From the NCBI RefSeq assembly GCF_011765465.1, contig NZ_CP050265.1, positions 2,571,501 through 2,635,500 of the forward strand: a DNA stretch of 64,000 bases, read 5' to 3'. Origin of the DNA: Erythrobacter sp. (GTDB taxonomy: Bacteria; Pseudomonadota; Alphaproteobacteria; Sphingomonadales; Sphingomonadaceae). Below the pieces are notes generated by a model. It made no database searches, had not been told where the DNA came from, and saw nothing but the letters and a program-made list of their open reading frames with translations. Positions within the stretch are counted from its first letter, which is position 1; every line of letters starts with the position of its first letter. The position numbers and the translations under genes were made by a program. Shown piece after piece: positions 45,409 through 53,569 of this stretch.

Positions 45409-46722
45409 CTAGTGGACCAAAGGCTCTACGCCGACAGTCTCCTTGAAGCTCCCCTTCAGCGTCTCCGTTGCCAGCTCCTTCCACTCATTCGGGACTATGA
45501 GGCTGTCGTGGACTGGAAGTGACGCTACCTGATGGTCATAGGCGAGGACTTCCATTGCCTTCATCATTGCCTCGCTTTCAAGATACTGAAGCGGACCCCA
45601 GTCAAAGGGAGCTGCTTGTCCATCAGTCCCGAGTATCGGGAGTTTCGCAAGGATCGCGTCTCCGGTCTCCTTCAGAGGATACTCCCGGGAGAGATCAATG
45701 CCGTGCTTCGCCATGAACGCCTCTTTGGTCTCCTTCTTCCAGCGAACGTGACGCTTCCCGTGCCCTAGGGTCATGACGACCCAATGTTTGACAACTTCCC
45801 TCGGAATGCCCTCCACGGCATAGGGGTCCCCCCTTAACGTGTCTTTCGGAACGACCCCAAGACCGGCAAGAATAGTCAGATGGCTGGACTGAATATCGAT
45901 CTCCACAGTCTTTTGACCATTGATGCGGATTGACGCCCGGTCCTCCTTTTTCGCGGTCTGAAAAGTGTCCTTCCCCAGAGCGGTCAATCTCCCCCCAGTC
46001 TTCCAGCAGAAGCCTGGCTGGTCGCCATTCGCAAAGATGCGACGCAGGAAGACGGGCCCGTATGGCTCGATGGTCTGTTCCCACAAGAAGGCGTTGAGAC
46101 GGTCCATCCTTTCCTTGATCGCAGCCCCCTTCGGGTCCTTCAGGTCGAGGGGGAGGGTGCGTCCATATAACGTCTGGCCCCCGCGCCTCACCTTCGCCGC
46201 CCGAACGGTCACAGAAGTCTGAGTCGGGATGGTCTTACGCTTCAGGCGAACGAAGTGCTCGCACCAGGTGTCCCGGGTGATGCCTTCGTCCGCGAACCAG
46301 TTTCGGAGCCAGTCGTTTGCCCTGAATCGAGCGCCTCGGCTCCATGACAATTGGCGCTTCCCTCCAGTGAACTCGCTGTTGGTGTATTGTCGTGTGCCCG
46401 GGACGAAGTCGATCATGTGTCCCTTCATAGGGTTCAGGACGGCCATGAAGGGCCTGTAACCGACCGCCTCGCCAGTGAATTGGCCGGGACTTAAGGCGCG
46501 AAACAGCCAACCTCCGTGGTCTTCTGGGTCTCGTTCCAAAAGGTCAGCTATGAAGGCCGCAAAGGCCCTTCGTTTCGCCTGATTGGGTCGCCGCTTCGCC
46601 TGATGAAGGAGCATCAGCAGCAGCTTGTCGCAGAGGTCAGCACACAGGGGCGAGGACGGCTGGGCGTCCAGCGCAGCGAAACGAGCCTGCGACAATTCCG
46701 CAGGGGAGGGCGATGGGGTCAC
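45409..46722 (-). CDS. Polymerase-like protein of unknown family (family-A / T7-type palm motifs)
   Basis: I know no name for this 437-aa protein. Its C-terminal half carries three motifs in polymerase order. VEIDIQSSHLTIL (D276) resembles motif A. GIPREVVKHWVVMTLGHG, with R308-x3-K312 and VMTL as in T7 RNA polymerase motif B, comes next. LPVHDSLIVPNE (H405-D406-S407) resembles motif C, where family-A DNA polymerases have HDE and T7-type RNA polymerases HDS. Between B and C, LQYLESEAMMKAMEVLA matches the helix preceding the palm strand. There is no visible exonuclease domain, and the first 250 residues are unassigned. It starts at GTG 46722 without a clear ribosome-binding site. Role inferred: replication or repair synthesis for the element. 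Confidence 0.6.
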   Translation of the reverse strand: MTPSPSPAELSQARFAALDAQPSSPLCADLCDKLLLMLLHQAKRRPNQAKRRAFAAFIADLLERDPEDHGGWLFRALSPGQFTGEAVGYRPFMAVLNPMKGHMIDFVPGTRQYTNSEFTGGKRQLSWSRGARFRANDWLRNWFADEGITRDTWCEHFVRLKRKTIPTQTSVTVRAAKVRRGGQTLYGRTLPLDLKDPKGAAIKERMDRLNAFLWEQTIEPYGPVFLRRIFANGDQPGFCWKTGGRLTALGKDTFQTAKKEDRASIRINGQKTVEIDIQSSHLTILAGLGVVPKDTLRGDPYAVEGIPREVVKHWVVMTLGHGKRHVRWKKETKEAFMAKHGIDLSREYPLKETGDAILAKLPILGTDGQAAPFDWGPLQYLESEAMMKAMEVLAYDHQVASLPVHDSLIVPNEWKELATETLKGSFKETVGVEPLVH

Positions 46723-46987
46723 TTAAAGTGCTCGGTGCTGTTGGGTTGGTGACAGGTGAATGGTCCTTGCTCGGTCGATGCATAGGCCGCTCACTCTTGT
46801 CTCATAGTGCGTTCTGGTAGACCGTGGAAGCTCCAACCAGCTACGAGGTTGTCGATTTTTGGGTCCCCTTTCCAGCACGAGCGGGTTCCCCCGAAAGACC
46901 CTATCGCATGGGTCTTCAAAACTTCGGTTAAAGGCTCAGGCTTGTTGTTGTTGTCCGGCCTTACGGAGGCGAGTAGCCTTCTGAAAG

Positions 46988-47236
46988 TCAGCCAGAGCCG
47001 AACTTGGCGAGAAGCTGATCGCAAGGCTGTTTCCCTTCGACCTCCTTCTCGACCATCAGGAACAGCCCCTCACCGCCCATAGCCTTCTCCCAGACCTCAC
47101 CGATTGCGACCTTCGCCTTGCTGTCGTCATTCGTCGCGTAAGGCTCGCCCTTGTTTTCTATGACTGCCAGTTTCCCGTCAGTCAGTTCCGCCACGAAGTC
47201 GGGATAAGTCTGCCAAGGATCATTCGCATGAGGGTC
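46988..47236 (-). pseudogene. C-terminal remnant of a type III restriction Res / DEAD-helicase-like protein
   Basis: The frame from 47236 to 46988 reads DPHANDPWQTYPDFVAELTD and then KLAVIENKGEPYATNDDSKAKV, AIGEVWEKAMGGEGLFLMVE. This is the end of the nuclease region of type III restriction Res subunits (PDF..EL, V-x-E-x-KG, with the D and E-x-K of a PD-(D/E)xK site). A stop codon (TAA, 47237-47239) lies directly upstream, and a GTG at 47194 could start only the last 68 residues. No helicase part is present anywhere in the element. The gene is broken, showing that the element once carried, or landed beside, a restriction system. Confidence 0.65.
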
Positions 47237-47358
47237 TTACGAGACAGGTAACTCTGCCGCCTCTGGTATGTGGTGGCTTTGTCGCATAACCTCCCGAAAA
47301 GCGGACATTCCGCTTACGACCCATTGCAGACGTTGGGCATACGGTTAAACAGTAACCT

Positions 47359-47649
47359 ATGCCGACATATCGAAACGGTCATGTTTGGGATGCAAAACTC
47401 TTAGATGTATTGACGATTGTTATCGACCCCGAAGTGTTTCCAGATGACGGTGAACTTCAAACTGTTTGCGGCTATTTTCGTAAAGAGTTGATCTCAATGA
47501 GGGACGTTTGCCAGCGAACGGACGTCAAAACCCTTTTTGATCCCAAGGAACTGAGGGTCAGGATGATCTATCTCTTGATGGGCTACCCCCACAATTCGGA
47601 CCGACTAATCGATGAGCGCTACGGATACGATGTCAGTTGGCGTGATTGA
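47359..47649 (+). CDS. Hypothetical 96-aa protein of the element
   Basis: This small protein (MPTYRNGHVWDAKLLDVLTI...) has no motif I recognise. It is soluble, mixed helical, with one cysteine pair far apart. Its codon use is far more AT-rich than the flanking chromosome, as expected for element cargo, and it is the only clear plus-strand gene here. No good ribosome-binding site precedes ATG 47359. A hairpin at 47724-47754 lies after its stop. Confidence 0.5.
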   Translation: MPTYRNGHVWDAKLLDVLTIVIDPEVFPDDGELQTVCGYFRKELISMRDVCQRTDVKTLFDPKELRVRMIYLLMGYPHNSDRLIDERYGYDVSWRD

Positions 47650-47723
47650 TGCTTCGTCGGTAGGGTGCATTCCAGAAGTTCCGCTTCCCACCCCACTTCC
47701 AGCCGTCCTCCCCCGAAAGCATG

Positions 47724-47754
47724 GGAGCCGAAAGCCGACATAACCTTCGGCTCC
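47724..47754. terminator. Hairpin between two convergent element genes
   Basis: GGAGCCGAA (47724-47732) pairs with TTCGGCTCC (47746-47754) across a 13-base loop. It sits 75 bp after the 96-aa gene and 9 bp after the 68-aa gene on the opposite strand, so it could terminate both. On the plus strand TGTCCCTTT follows; there is no long U-run. Confidence 0.5.
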
Positions 47755-47762
47755 TGTCCCTT

Positions 47763-47969
47763 TCAGCGACCAGCGAATACCGAATTGGCGATGACCGCCA
47801 AGCTGATGGCGATGATGTAGGCTGGGGCGAGTAGGTCAGCCACTGACCGCCTCACGCCTTCCACGCGTTCCCGTGTTTCCTCGATCTCGGCGCATAGGTT
47901 CACCAGCAGATCGTCCTTCAGGCTGTAGATCGCGGACGCGACCTCCTGGCTTTCTGACCGCTCGCTCAT
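47763..47969 (-). CDS. Small membrane-anchored peptide coupled to the integrase
   Basis: This 68-aa protein has a charged helical first half (EVASAIYSLKDDLLVNLCAEI, then EETRERVEGVRRSVADLL), probably a coiled coil, and one C-terminal transmembrane helix (AYIIAISLAVIANSVFA). ATG 47969 overlaps the integrase stop as ATGA, so the two are co-translated. It is too short and too hydrophobic for an excisionase. The function is unknown. Confidence 0.55.
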   Translation of the reverse strand: MSERSESQEVASAIYSLKDDLLVNLCAEIEETRERVEGVRRSVADLLAPAYIIAISLAVIANSVFAGR

Positions 47970-49021
47970 GCCCGGACCCCCTGCGAGAGCTGACGCTGGG
48001 CCGACCAGTCTCTACCTGCCAGCTTTCGGGCCAGATCGTCCGCCCGGAGGTGCGCGTAGCGGAACAGCATCCTCGGGTCCTTGTGGCCCGATATGACCGC
48101 GAGTTCAGGGACCGTCAGACCAAGCTCACAGAAGCGCGAGAGAGCCTCGTGGCGCAGATCATGGAAGCGCAGGTCCGTAAGGCCCGAACGCTTCTGGACG
48201 CGCTTCCACGCCTGCTTGAACGCCTCCACAGTGATGGGAAAGAGACGATCCTCTACAGGTCCGGCTTCGTCGCCTTCCTCTGGCCGCTTGAGGCTCTTTA
48301 TGACCGCCAGAGCAGCATCCGTGAGGGGAATGGTGCGAGGGACGCCCGTCTTCGTGGTCGGGATGTAGGCAATGCGCCGCTCAAGGTCGACGTTGGTCCA
48401 AGTCAGTTCGAGGACCTCACGTCTCCGCAAGCCCGTCTCGATTGCGAGCATGACGATGGGCCTGACGTATGGGTTGCGGGTAGTCTGAAGCGCCTTGTGG
48501 AGCTTTTCGGCCTCGCCAGCTTCGAGCCGCCTGTCGCGGGCATCGTTGGCGACCGGGAAGGAGACTGCTCGCACCGGATTGGACGCGAAAGGAAACCCCC
48601 AGTCCTTCGTCGCGACCTCAATCACGCTCGCTAACAGGTAGAGTTCCTTGCGGACTGTCGCGGGCTTCACTTCGTTCAACCGTCGATCTCGATAAGCGGC
48701 GATGTCTCTTGGTGCGATGTCGATAAGCTTCTCCCTAGCGAGGCTGCACTGTTTGATCTTGCCGAGGCGTAGTGCCTCACTCGCGGAGCTACGCTTGCGA
48801 GGCGTCACCTCTCGTAGGTATCGTGCAATGAGTTCCGACAAACAGGTCTCGCGCAAGGGGCCGTCGCTCACCGGCAGTTTGCCTGCATCAATGCGAGCCT
48901 CCACCTCTCGCGCCCAAGTCAGTGCAGCGGATTTCGTCGGCAGTGTCTTGCTCCGTGGAGCGTATCCTTTGCGCCGGACCTGAGCGCACCAGCCGTTCTT
49001 CCGTTTCGAGATCGATGCCAT
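47966..49021 (-). CDS. Tyrosine recombinase (integrase) of the element
   Basis: This 351-aa integrase catalyses site-specific recombination between the element and tRNA-Arg. It has an N-terminal arm-binding domain (MASISKRKNGWCAQVRRKG), a SAM-like core-binding domain, and a catalytic domain. The catalytic domain has the arginine in ETGLRRREVLELTW, HDLRHEALSRF (H-x-x-R), GHKDPRM and the tyrosine in LFRYAHL. All five catalytic positions are present, so it should be active. ATG 49021 has GGAGC about 8 nt upstream; an in-frame ATG at 49078 is possible. It lies 142 bp from the right attachment repeat, the usual arrangement. Confidence 0.93.
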   Translation of the reverse strand: MASISKRKNGWCAQVRRKGYAPRSKTLPTKSAALTWAREVEARIDAGKLPVSDGPLRETCLSELIARYLREVTPRKRSSASEALRLGKIKQCSLAREKLIDIAPRDIAAYRDRRLNEVKPATVRKELYLLASVIEVATKDWGFPFASNPVRAVSFPVANDARDRRLEAGEAEKLHKALQTTRNPYVRPIVMLAIETGLRRREVLELTWTNVDLERRIAYIPTTKTGVPRTIPLTDAALAVIKSLKRPEEGDEAGPVEDRLFPITVEAFKQAWKRVQKRSGLTDLRFHDLRHEALSRFCELGLTVPELAVISGHKDPRMLFRYAHLRADDLARKLAGRDWSAQRQLSQGVRA

Positions 49022-49162
49022 TCTTTGTGCTCCGTGTGATCGAATTGTGATCGGAGCACCGAAAGCAGTGACGCTCATCGTCCCGCCTGAACTGACGGTC
49101 TCGAAAAACCTAGATATATCTAATGCTTAGAGGGTCTTCTCGGAACGCCACCCGCATACTCT

Positions 49163-49219
<57 letters not shown>

Positions 49220-49379
49220 TCTGGTCGCGCCAAAGGCGGGCGCGACGTGGGCCTCGTGGGCGGCGCTTAGCAAGCCGGGCGGCGCTTCGCCAGCATAATC
49301 GTGGGCGCGCGCTTCGTCGCAGGAAAACCACTTTCCGCCTTAACCAATCGGCAAGACCCGGACGCCTATTCCCGTTCCC

Positions 49380-49760
49380 ATGTCAGCCCTTCCGCCCGAC
49401 CAGGTCCGTTCGATGCGCGAAAGCGCGGATGCCGCGAAAGAGCCGCTGGGCTCGCTCGCGCGGCGCTGGCACGGCCTGCACGAACAGGCCGCCGGGCTCG
49501 CCGCGCTGGCCGGGCTCGCCCCCGAAGCGGAAAGCGGCGCGGTGGCCGGCTTTTCCGCGCGGCTCGGCGAAGCGAGCGAGTGGCAGCGCGAGCTCGCCTG
49601 GCAGGGGATCGAGGATATCGACGCGATGATGCGCCCCGGCCTCGCCGCGCTCGAAACGCTGACCGCGCGCGGGCAGGAAGCCGCCGCCCCTGCGCTGGCG
49701 CTGTGGCGCGAATTTCATGCCGCGCGCGACGCGGTGCTGGCAGCGGTCTCGCGCGACTGA
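49380..49760 (+). CDS. Hypothetical helical protein, 126 aa
   Basis: I do not recognise this protein. It is alanine-rich and predicted almost wholly helical (SMRESADAAKEPLGSLARRW, then AAGLAALAGLAPEAESGAVAG), with no signal peptide or membrane helix. The codon use matches the chromosome, so it is native DNA just outside the element. ATG 49380 is the first start; no strong ribosome-binding site is seen. It is followed after 66 bp by mmcB. Confidence 0.6.
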   Translation: MSALPPDQVRSMRESADAAKEPLGSLARRWHGLHEQAAGLAALAGLAPEAESGAVAGFSARLGEASEWQRELAWQGIEDIDAMMRPGLAALETLTARGQEAAAPALALWREFHAARDAVLAAVSRD

Positions 49761-49826
49761 TCGCGCCCGGCCGCTTGCCGGTTCGGGTGGCTTGACTGTG
49801 TTCCCATTCTGTTCCAGCCATTCGGC

Positions 49827-50354
49827 ATGACCGACCCGCTTGCCGCCCTTCCCGATTCGCCCGATGCCTCTTCCATCGCCGATCCCGCCGCCGCGCCGCT
49901 TGCGTCAGACGTCGCGCGCGGCATCGCCCGTCTGTTCGCGCGCAACGGCATCTGGTGCCTGCCCGAAATGCCGCTGAGGAACGGGCGGCGCGCCGACCTG
50001 ATGGGCGTCGATGCCAAGGGGCTGGTGGTGATCGTCGAAATCAAGGTCGCGCGCGGCGACCTGCTCGGCGATGCCAAGTGGCCCGATTATCTCGACCACT
50101 GCGACCGGTTCTTCTGGGGCGTCCCGCCGGGGCTCGACCGAAGCCCGCTCGAAAGCGAAGCCTACCGGCCCGATTGCTGCGGGATCATCGTCGCCGACGG
50201 CTACGACGCGGAGATCCTGCGCCACGCCCCGCTCCATTCGCTCGCGGCCGCCCGGCGCAAGGTCGAGGTCGAACGGCTCGCAAGGGTGGCGATGCGGCGG
50301 CACACGGTGTTGGCCGACCCGCATTGTAATGAGTGGGGCGGCGAGAGCGCCTGA
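49827..50354 (+). CDS. mmcB: MmcB family DNA repair protein
   Basis: This 175-aa protein is of the restriction-endonuclease-like fold. The motif sequence ARLFARNGIWCLPEMPLRNGRRADLMGVD, followed by VVIVEIKVARGDLLGDAKWPDY, gives the D and the E-x-K of a PD-(D/E)xK nuclease-like site. MmcB in Caulobacter is part of the mitomycin-inducible LexA regulon for translesion repair. CGIIVADGYDAEILRHAP completes the conserved core. The protein has an acidic linker of about 25 residues at the start. No LexA box could be identified with confidence upstream. Confidence 0.88.
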   Translation: MTDPLAALPDSPDASSIADPAAAPLASDVARGIARLFARNGIWCLPEMPLRNGRRADLMGVDAKGLVVIVEIKVARGDLLGDAKWPDYLDHCDRFFWGVPPGLDRSPLESEAYRPDCCGIIVADGYDAEILRHAPLHSLAAARRKVEVERLARVAMRRHTVLADPHCNEWGGESA

Positions 50355-50417
50355 AGGATCGCAGGCACATCCACAAAGGTGCTGTCCCGGCGCGGGAAAA
50401 TCGGCCATAGATGGGCG

Positions 50418-51230
50418 ATGCTCGGTCCGGACACGCCGCTTTTCGTCGCCCTGCTCTTCGCCAGTGTCGCGACGAGCGTGATGGTCGCGCTGCGCTATTT
50501 TCTCGCCTCGGGGCTGTTTTCCTGGCTCACCGAAAGGGTCCGCCCGGGCCTTTACGCGGCGAGGGGCGCGCAGATCCGGAGCGAGATCGCGTGGTCGCTG
50601 ACGGCGGCGGCGATCTACGGCACGCCCGCCGGACTGATGCTGTGGAGCTGGCGTAATCTGGGCTGGACGCAGATCTACACCGATTTCTCCGCCCTGCCCC
50701 TGTGGTATCTCCCGCTCTCGGCCTTCGTCTATCTCTTCGTGCAGGACACGTGGTTCTACTGGACCCACCGCGCGATGCACGTGCCCCGCCTGTTCCGAAT
50801 CGCCCACGCCGTCCATCACCGCAGCCGCCCGCCGACCGCGTGGACGGCGATGAGCTTTCATTGGGTGGAATCGCTCACCGGCGCGATCGTCCTCCCCCTT
50901 CTCGTCTTCGTCGTGCCGATCCATGTCGCGATGCTGGGCACGGTGCTCGGCATCGCCACGATCATGGGCGTGACCAATCACATGGGCTGGGAGATCTTCC
51001 CGCGCCGCCTCGTTCACTCGGCGTTGGGACACTGGCTGATAACGGCGAGCCATCACGAGAAGCATCACGAGGACTACAGATGCAATTTCGGGCTCTATTT
51101 CCGCTTCTGGGATCACCTGTGCGGAACCGACCGCGGCCTGTCGCGACGGATCGCCGGGCCGCTTGTGCCCGTGCCGGTGGGGGCCGCCGCCAAGCTGCCC
51201 GTGCCGCCGCGCGGACCGGAGCCTTCGTGA
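50418..51230 (+). CDS. Sterol desaturase / fatty acid hydroxylase family protein
   Basis: This 270-aa membrane di-iron oxygenase has the three histidine clusters HRAMH, HAVHH and HHEKHHEDY between hydrophobic helices. In the family they bind two irons and hydroxylate or desaturate carotenoids, fatty acids or sterol-like lipids. The arrangement WFYWTHRAMHVPRLFRIAHAVHHRSR is typical of bacterial members. ATG 50418 is in frame; ATG 50411 is in another frame. Its stop overlaps the GTG of the following DUF2141 gene (GTGA), so the two are translated together. Confidence 0.88.
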   Translation: MLGPDTPLFVALLFASVATSVMVALRYFLASGLFSWLTERVRPGLYAARGAQIRSEIAWSLTAAAIYGTPAGLMLWSWRNLGWTQIYTDFSALPLWYLPLSAFVYLFVQDTWFYWTHRAMHVPRLFRIAHAVHHRSRPPTAWTAMSFHWVESLTGAIVLPLLVFVVPIHVAMLGTVLGIATIMGVTNHMGWEIFPRRLVHSALGHWLITASHHEKHHEDYRCNFGLYFRFWDHLCGTDRGLSRRIAGPLVPVPVGAAAKLPVPPRGPEPS

Positions 51231-51661
51231 GGGCGCTTGCGCTTCTTGCCGCCGGCACGGCGACGCTGGCGGCTTCGCCCGCGGCGGCGGACGAGGTCGT
51301 CATCACCGTCACCGGGCTGCGCTCGGCCGAGGGCACGGTGCGCGCCTGCATGACCACACAGGAAGACATCTTCCCCAAGTGCATCAAGGATCCCGCCTCG
51401 CACCGGACCGTGGTGAAGGCAGGCGAGACGGTGACGATCCGCTTCACTGACGTGAAGCCGGGCAATTACGCGATCGCGCTGCTGCATGACGAGAACGACA
51501 ACGGCAAGGCCGACCGCGCGCTCGGCATGATGCCCAAGGAGGGCTACGGCTTTTCGCGCGATGCGCCGGTGAGGATGGCCCCGCCCAAGTTCCGCGACGC
51601 CGTGTTCGAGCACAAGGCCGGGCGGCAGGACCTCGCCATCCGGATGCGCTATTTCCTCTGA
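51227..51661 (+). CDS. Exported DUF2141 family protein (second copy in window), GTG start
   Basis: This 144-aa protein has a signal peptide (ALALLAAGTATLAASPAAA, cleavage before DEVVI), then the DUF2141 beta domain: VTGLRSAEGTVRACMT, FTDVKPGNYAIALLHDENDNGKADRALGM and the ending LAIRMRYFL. The HDENDNGKAD loop resembles a calcium site. GTG 51227 overlaps the stop of the desaturase-like gene. It is shorter than the copy at 36.5 kb but shares the same layout. The function is unknown; co-translation with a lipid-modifying enzyme suggests an envelope role. Confidence 0.85.
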   Translation: MRALALLAAGTATLAASPAAADEVVITVTGLRSAEGTVRACMTTQEDIFPKCIKDPASHRTVVKAGETVTIRFTDVKPGNYAIALLHDENDNGKADRALGMMPKEGYGFSRDAPVRMAPPKFRDAVFEHKAGRQDLAIRMRYFL

Positions 51662-51750
51662 CGGGGCGGCTCCGCCGGGCCACGATTTTGCCCGCGCCAC
51701 TTAACGCAATGTTTACCACGTAACGCCAGAACGGCTCGAAACAGCCGTTT

Positions 51751-53490
51751 ATGGAAGGGCGGACACGGGCAATGGACAATCTGCGGGGCCATTTCGAATC
51801 CGGCGAACCGGGCGAGACGGATGCGGTCGCGACCGGTCCGCAAAGCGCGCCGGACACCTTCGGCGACGAGACGCCGGAGACGAGCGAGGCGAACGAAGAT
51901 TCCGGCGACGTCCCGCCCGCCGCGATCGGCCAGGACGAGCGCCGGATGCAGGTGCGCGCCTACAACCACTGGGCGAGCCTTCTGGGCGATGCCAGCTTCC
52001 CCTCGATCGAGGACCTCACGCCCGAGGAGCTGACCGATTTCGGCCCGAACAGCGTGCTGCTTGATTTCTCCGCCGGGATCGAAGACCCGGTGGTGCAGTA
52101 TCTCGGCGACCGGCTGGGCGAGGAATGCGGCGCGAGCGGGCCGATCCGCACGCTTGCCGATGTCCCCCCGCGCTCGCTGCTGAGCCGGATCACCGACCAT
52201 TATATGCAGATCCTCGCCAACGAGGCGCCGATCGGCTTCGAGGCGGAATTCGTCAACCAGCGCGGCGCGGCGATCCTCTATCGCGGCATCCTGCTGCCCT
52301 TTTCCAGCGACGGCGAGACGATCGACTTCATCTACGGCGTCATCAACTGGAAGGAGATGGCCGACGCGCTCACCGCGGACGAACTCCTGCTCGAGATCGA
52401 CCAGGCGCTCGAGCTCGACGATGCCGAAGAGGACGAGGACCAAGCGCGCCCGCATCATGCCGATGCTCTCACCGAATGGGCAGATTCGCCCGCTTTCGAA
52501 GTCGACGAGCCCGTGACCGCGGACGACCACGACACGCACGGTGAAGACCGCGACGTGCTCGACCTGGGCGCGGGCTTCGACGAGGACCACGATTTCACCG
52601 GGGGCGAGAGCCGCGACCTGCCGATGCCCGATTTCGGCCAGTATGCGCTCGACGATCCCGAAGACGAAGACGAGGAAGACGAGGGCGGAACGTCCTACAA
52701 TTTCGCCTCGCTCTCCGACTACATCGAAGCGCCTGCCAAGAAGGCGATCGACCTCGAGGCCGAGCATTTCGACCCCGAGGATTACCGCGTCGAGGATTTC
52801 GAAAACGCCCATGGCGCCCCGGAGGCAAGCGGGTGGGACGAACCCGCACCCGAACCCGAACCCACCTATGCCGACCTACCCGAGGACGCCGGCCTTGCCG
52901 ACTGCCTCGCCTCGGCCCGCGAACTCGCCCGCAGCGCCCGCGCCAGCGAAGACCGCAGCCGCAATGCGCTCTATGCCGCGGTCGGCCGCGCCTACGACGT
53001 CTCGCTCGCCGCGCAGGACGCGCCGCAGGAATTCGCCGAACTGGTCGAGGAAAGCGGCCTGACCATCCAGGAACGCGCGCCGATGACCCCGGTGGTCAAG
53101 CTCGTCTTCGGCAGCGACTACGACAAGACCCGCCTCACCGAATACGCCGCCGTGCTGAGCCACGCGCACCGGCTCGGGCTCGAACGCGGAAGCCTCGCGC
53201 GCTTTCTCGGCGAGGTCGAGGGCGGGCTCAAGGCCGTGGTCCAGGCCGAACGCCGCCTGCGCCGCGAGGAAGCGGGCAAGCCGGTCCAGACCGAAAAGGC
53301 CGTGCGCGAGGCGCTCGCCGAAAAGCTGCGCGAACTCGAAGCGATGATGTTCGACGACCTCGCCCCGGACGGCCCCGAATTCGGCCTGCTGGTGATCCGC
53401 CGCGACGAGACCGGGACGATCCACCTCCTCGGCGAGGTCGAGGAAGACGTGCCGCTGATCGAGCGCGCCGCGAAGAAGCTGATCGGCTGA
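51751..53490 (+). CDS. Large acidic protein with N-terminal PAS-like domain
   Basis: This 579-aa cytoplasmic protein has an acidic leader. From about residue 65 to 200 is a PAS_5-like domain of alphaproteobacteria (MQVRAYNHWASLLGDASFPSI, DFGPNSVLLDFSAGIEDPVV, QYLGDRLGEECG, FIYGVINWKEM). About 180 residues of Asp/Glu-rich low-complexity linker follow, and then a helical C-terminal domain from about residue 400 (LADCLASARELARSARASED, VVKLVFGSDYDKTRLTEYAAVL). I do not know the C-terminal domain. PAS_5 proteins are sensors of unknown signals. The start may be ATG 51772. It is encoded alone. Confidence 0.7.
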   Translation: MEGRTRAMDNLRGHFESGEPGETDAVATGPQSAPDTFGDETPETSEANEDSGDVPPAAIGQDERRMQVRAYNHWASLLGDASFPSIEDLTPEELTDFGPNSVLLDFSAGIEDPVVQYLGDRLGEECGASGPIRTLADVPPRSLLSRITDHYMQILANEAPIGFEAEFVNQRGAAILYRGILLPFSSDGETIDFIYGVINWKEMADALTADELLLEIDQALELDDAEEDEDQARPHHADALTEWADSPAFEVDEPVTADDHDTHGEDRDVLDLGAGFDEDHDFTGGESRDLPMPDFGQYALDDPEDEDEEDEGGTSYNFASLSDYIEAPAKKAIDLEAEHFDPEDYRVEDFENAHGAPEASGWDEPAPEPEPTYADLPEDAGLADCLASARELARSARASEDRSRNALYAAVGRAYDVSLAAQDAPQEFAELVEESGLTIQERAPMTPVVKLVFGSDYDKTRLTEYAAVLSHAHRLGLERGSLARFLGEVEGGLKAVVQAERRLRREEAGKPVQTEKAVREALAEKLRELEAMMFDDLAPDGPEFGLLVIRRDETGTIHLLGEVEEDVPLIERAAKKLIG

Positions 53491-53569
53491 CGCCGCCCCG
53501 CAGCGGCAAACGCTCCCGCTACGCACGCCCCTTGGCCTCGCCCCGCCGCGCGGCTAGGTGCTCCGGGCA

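Noticed and set aside
46807..47082. A 91-aa plus-strand open frame in the element
   Set aside because: It overlaps the Res-like remnant in antisense and has no ribosome-binding site or recognisable composition.
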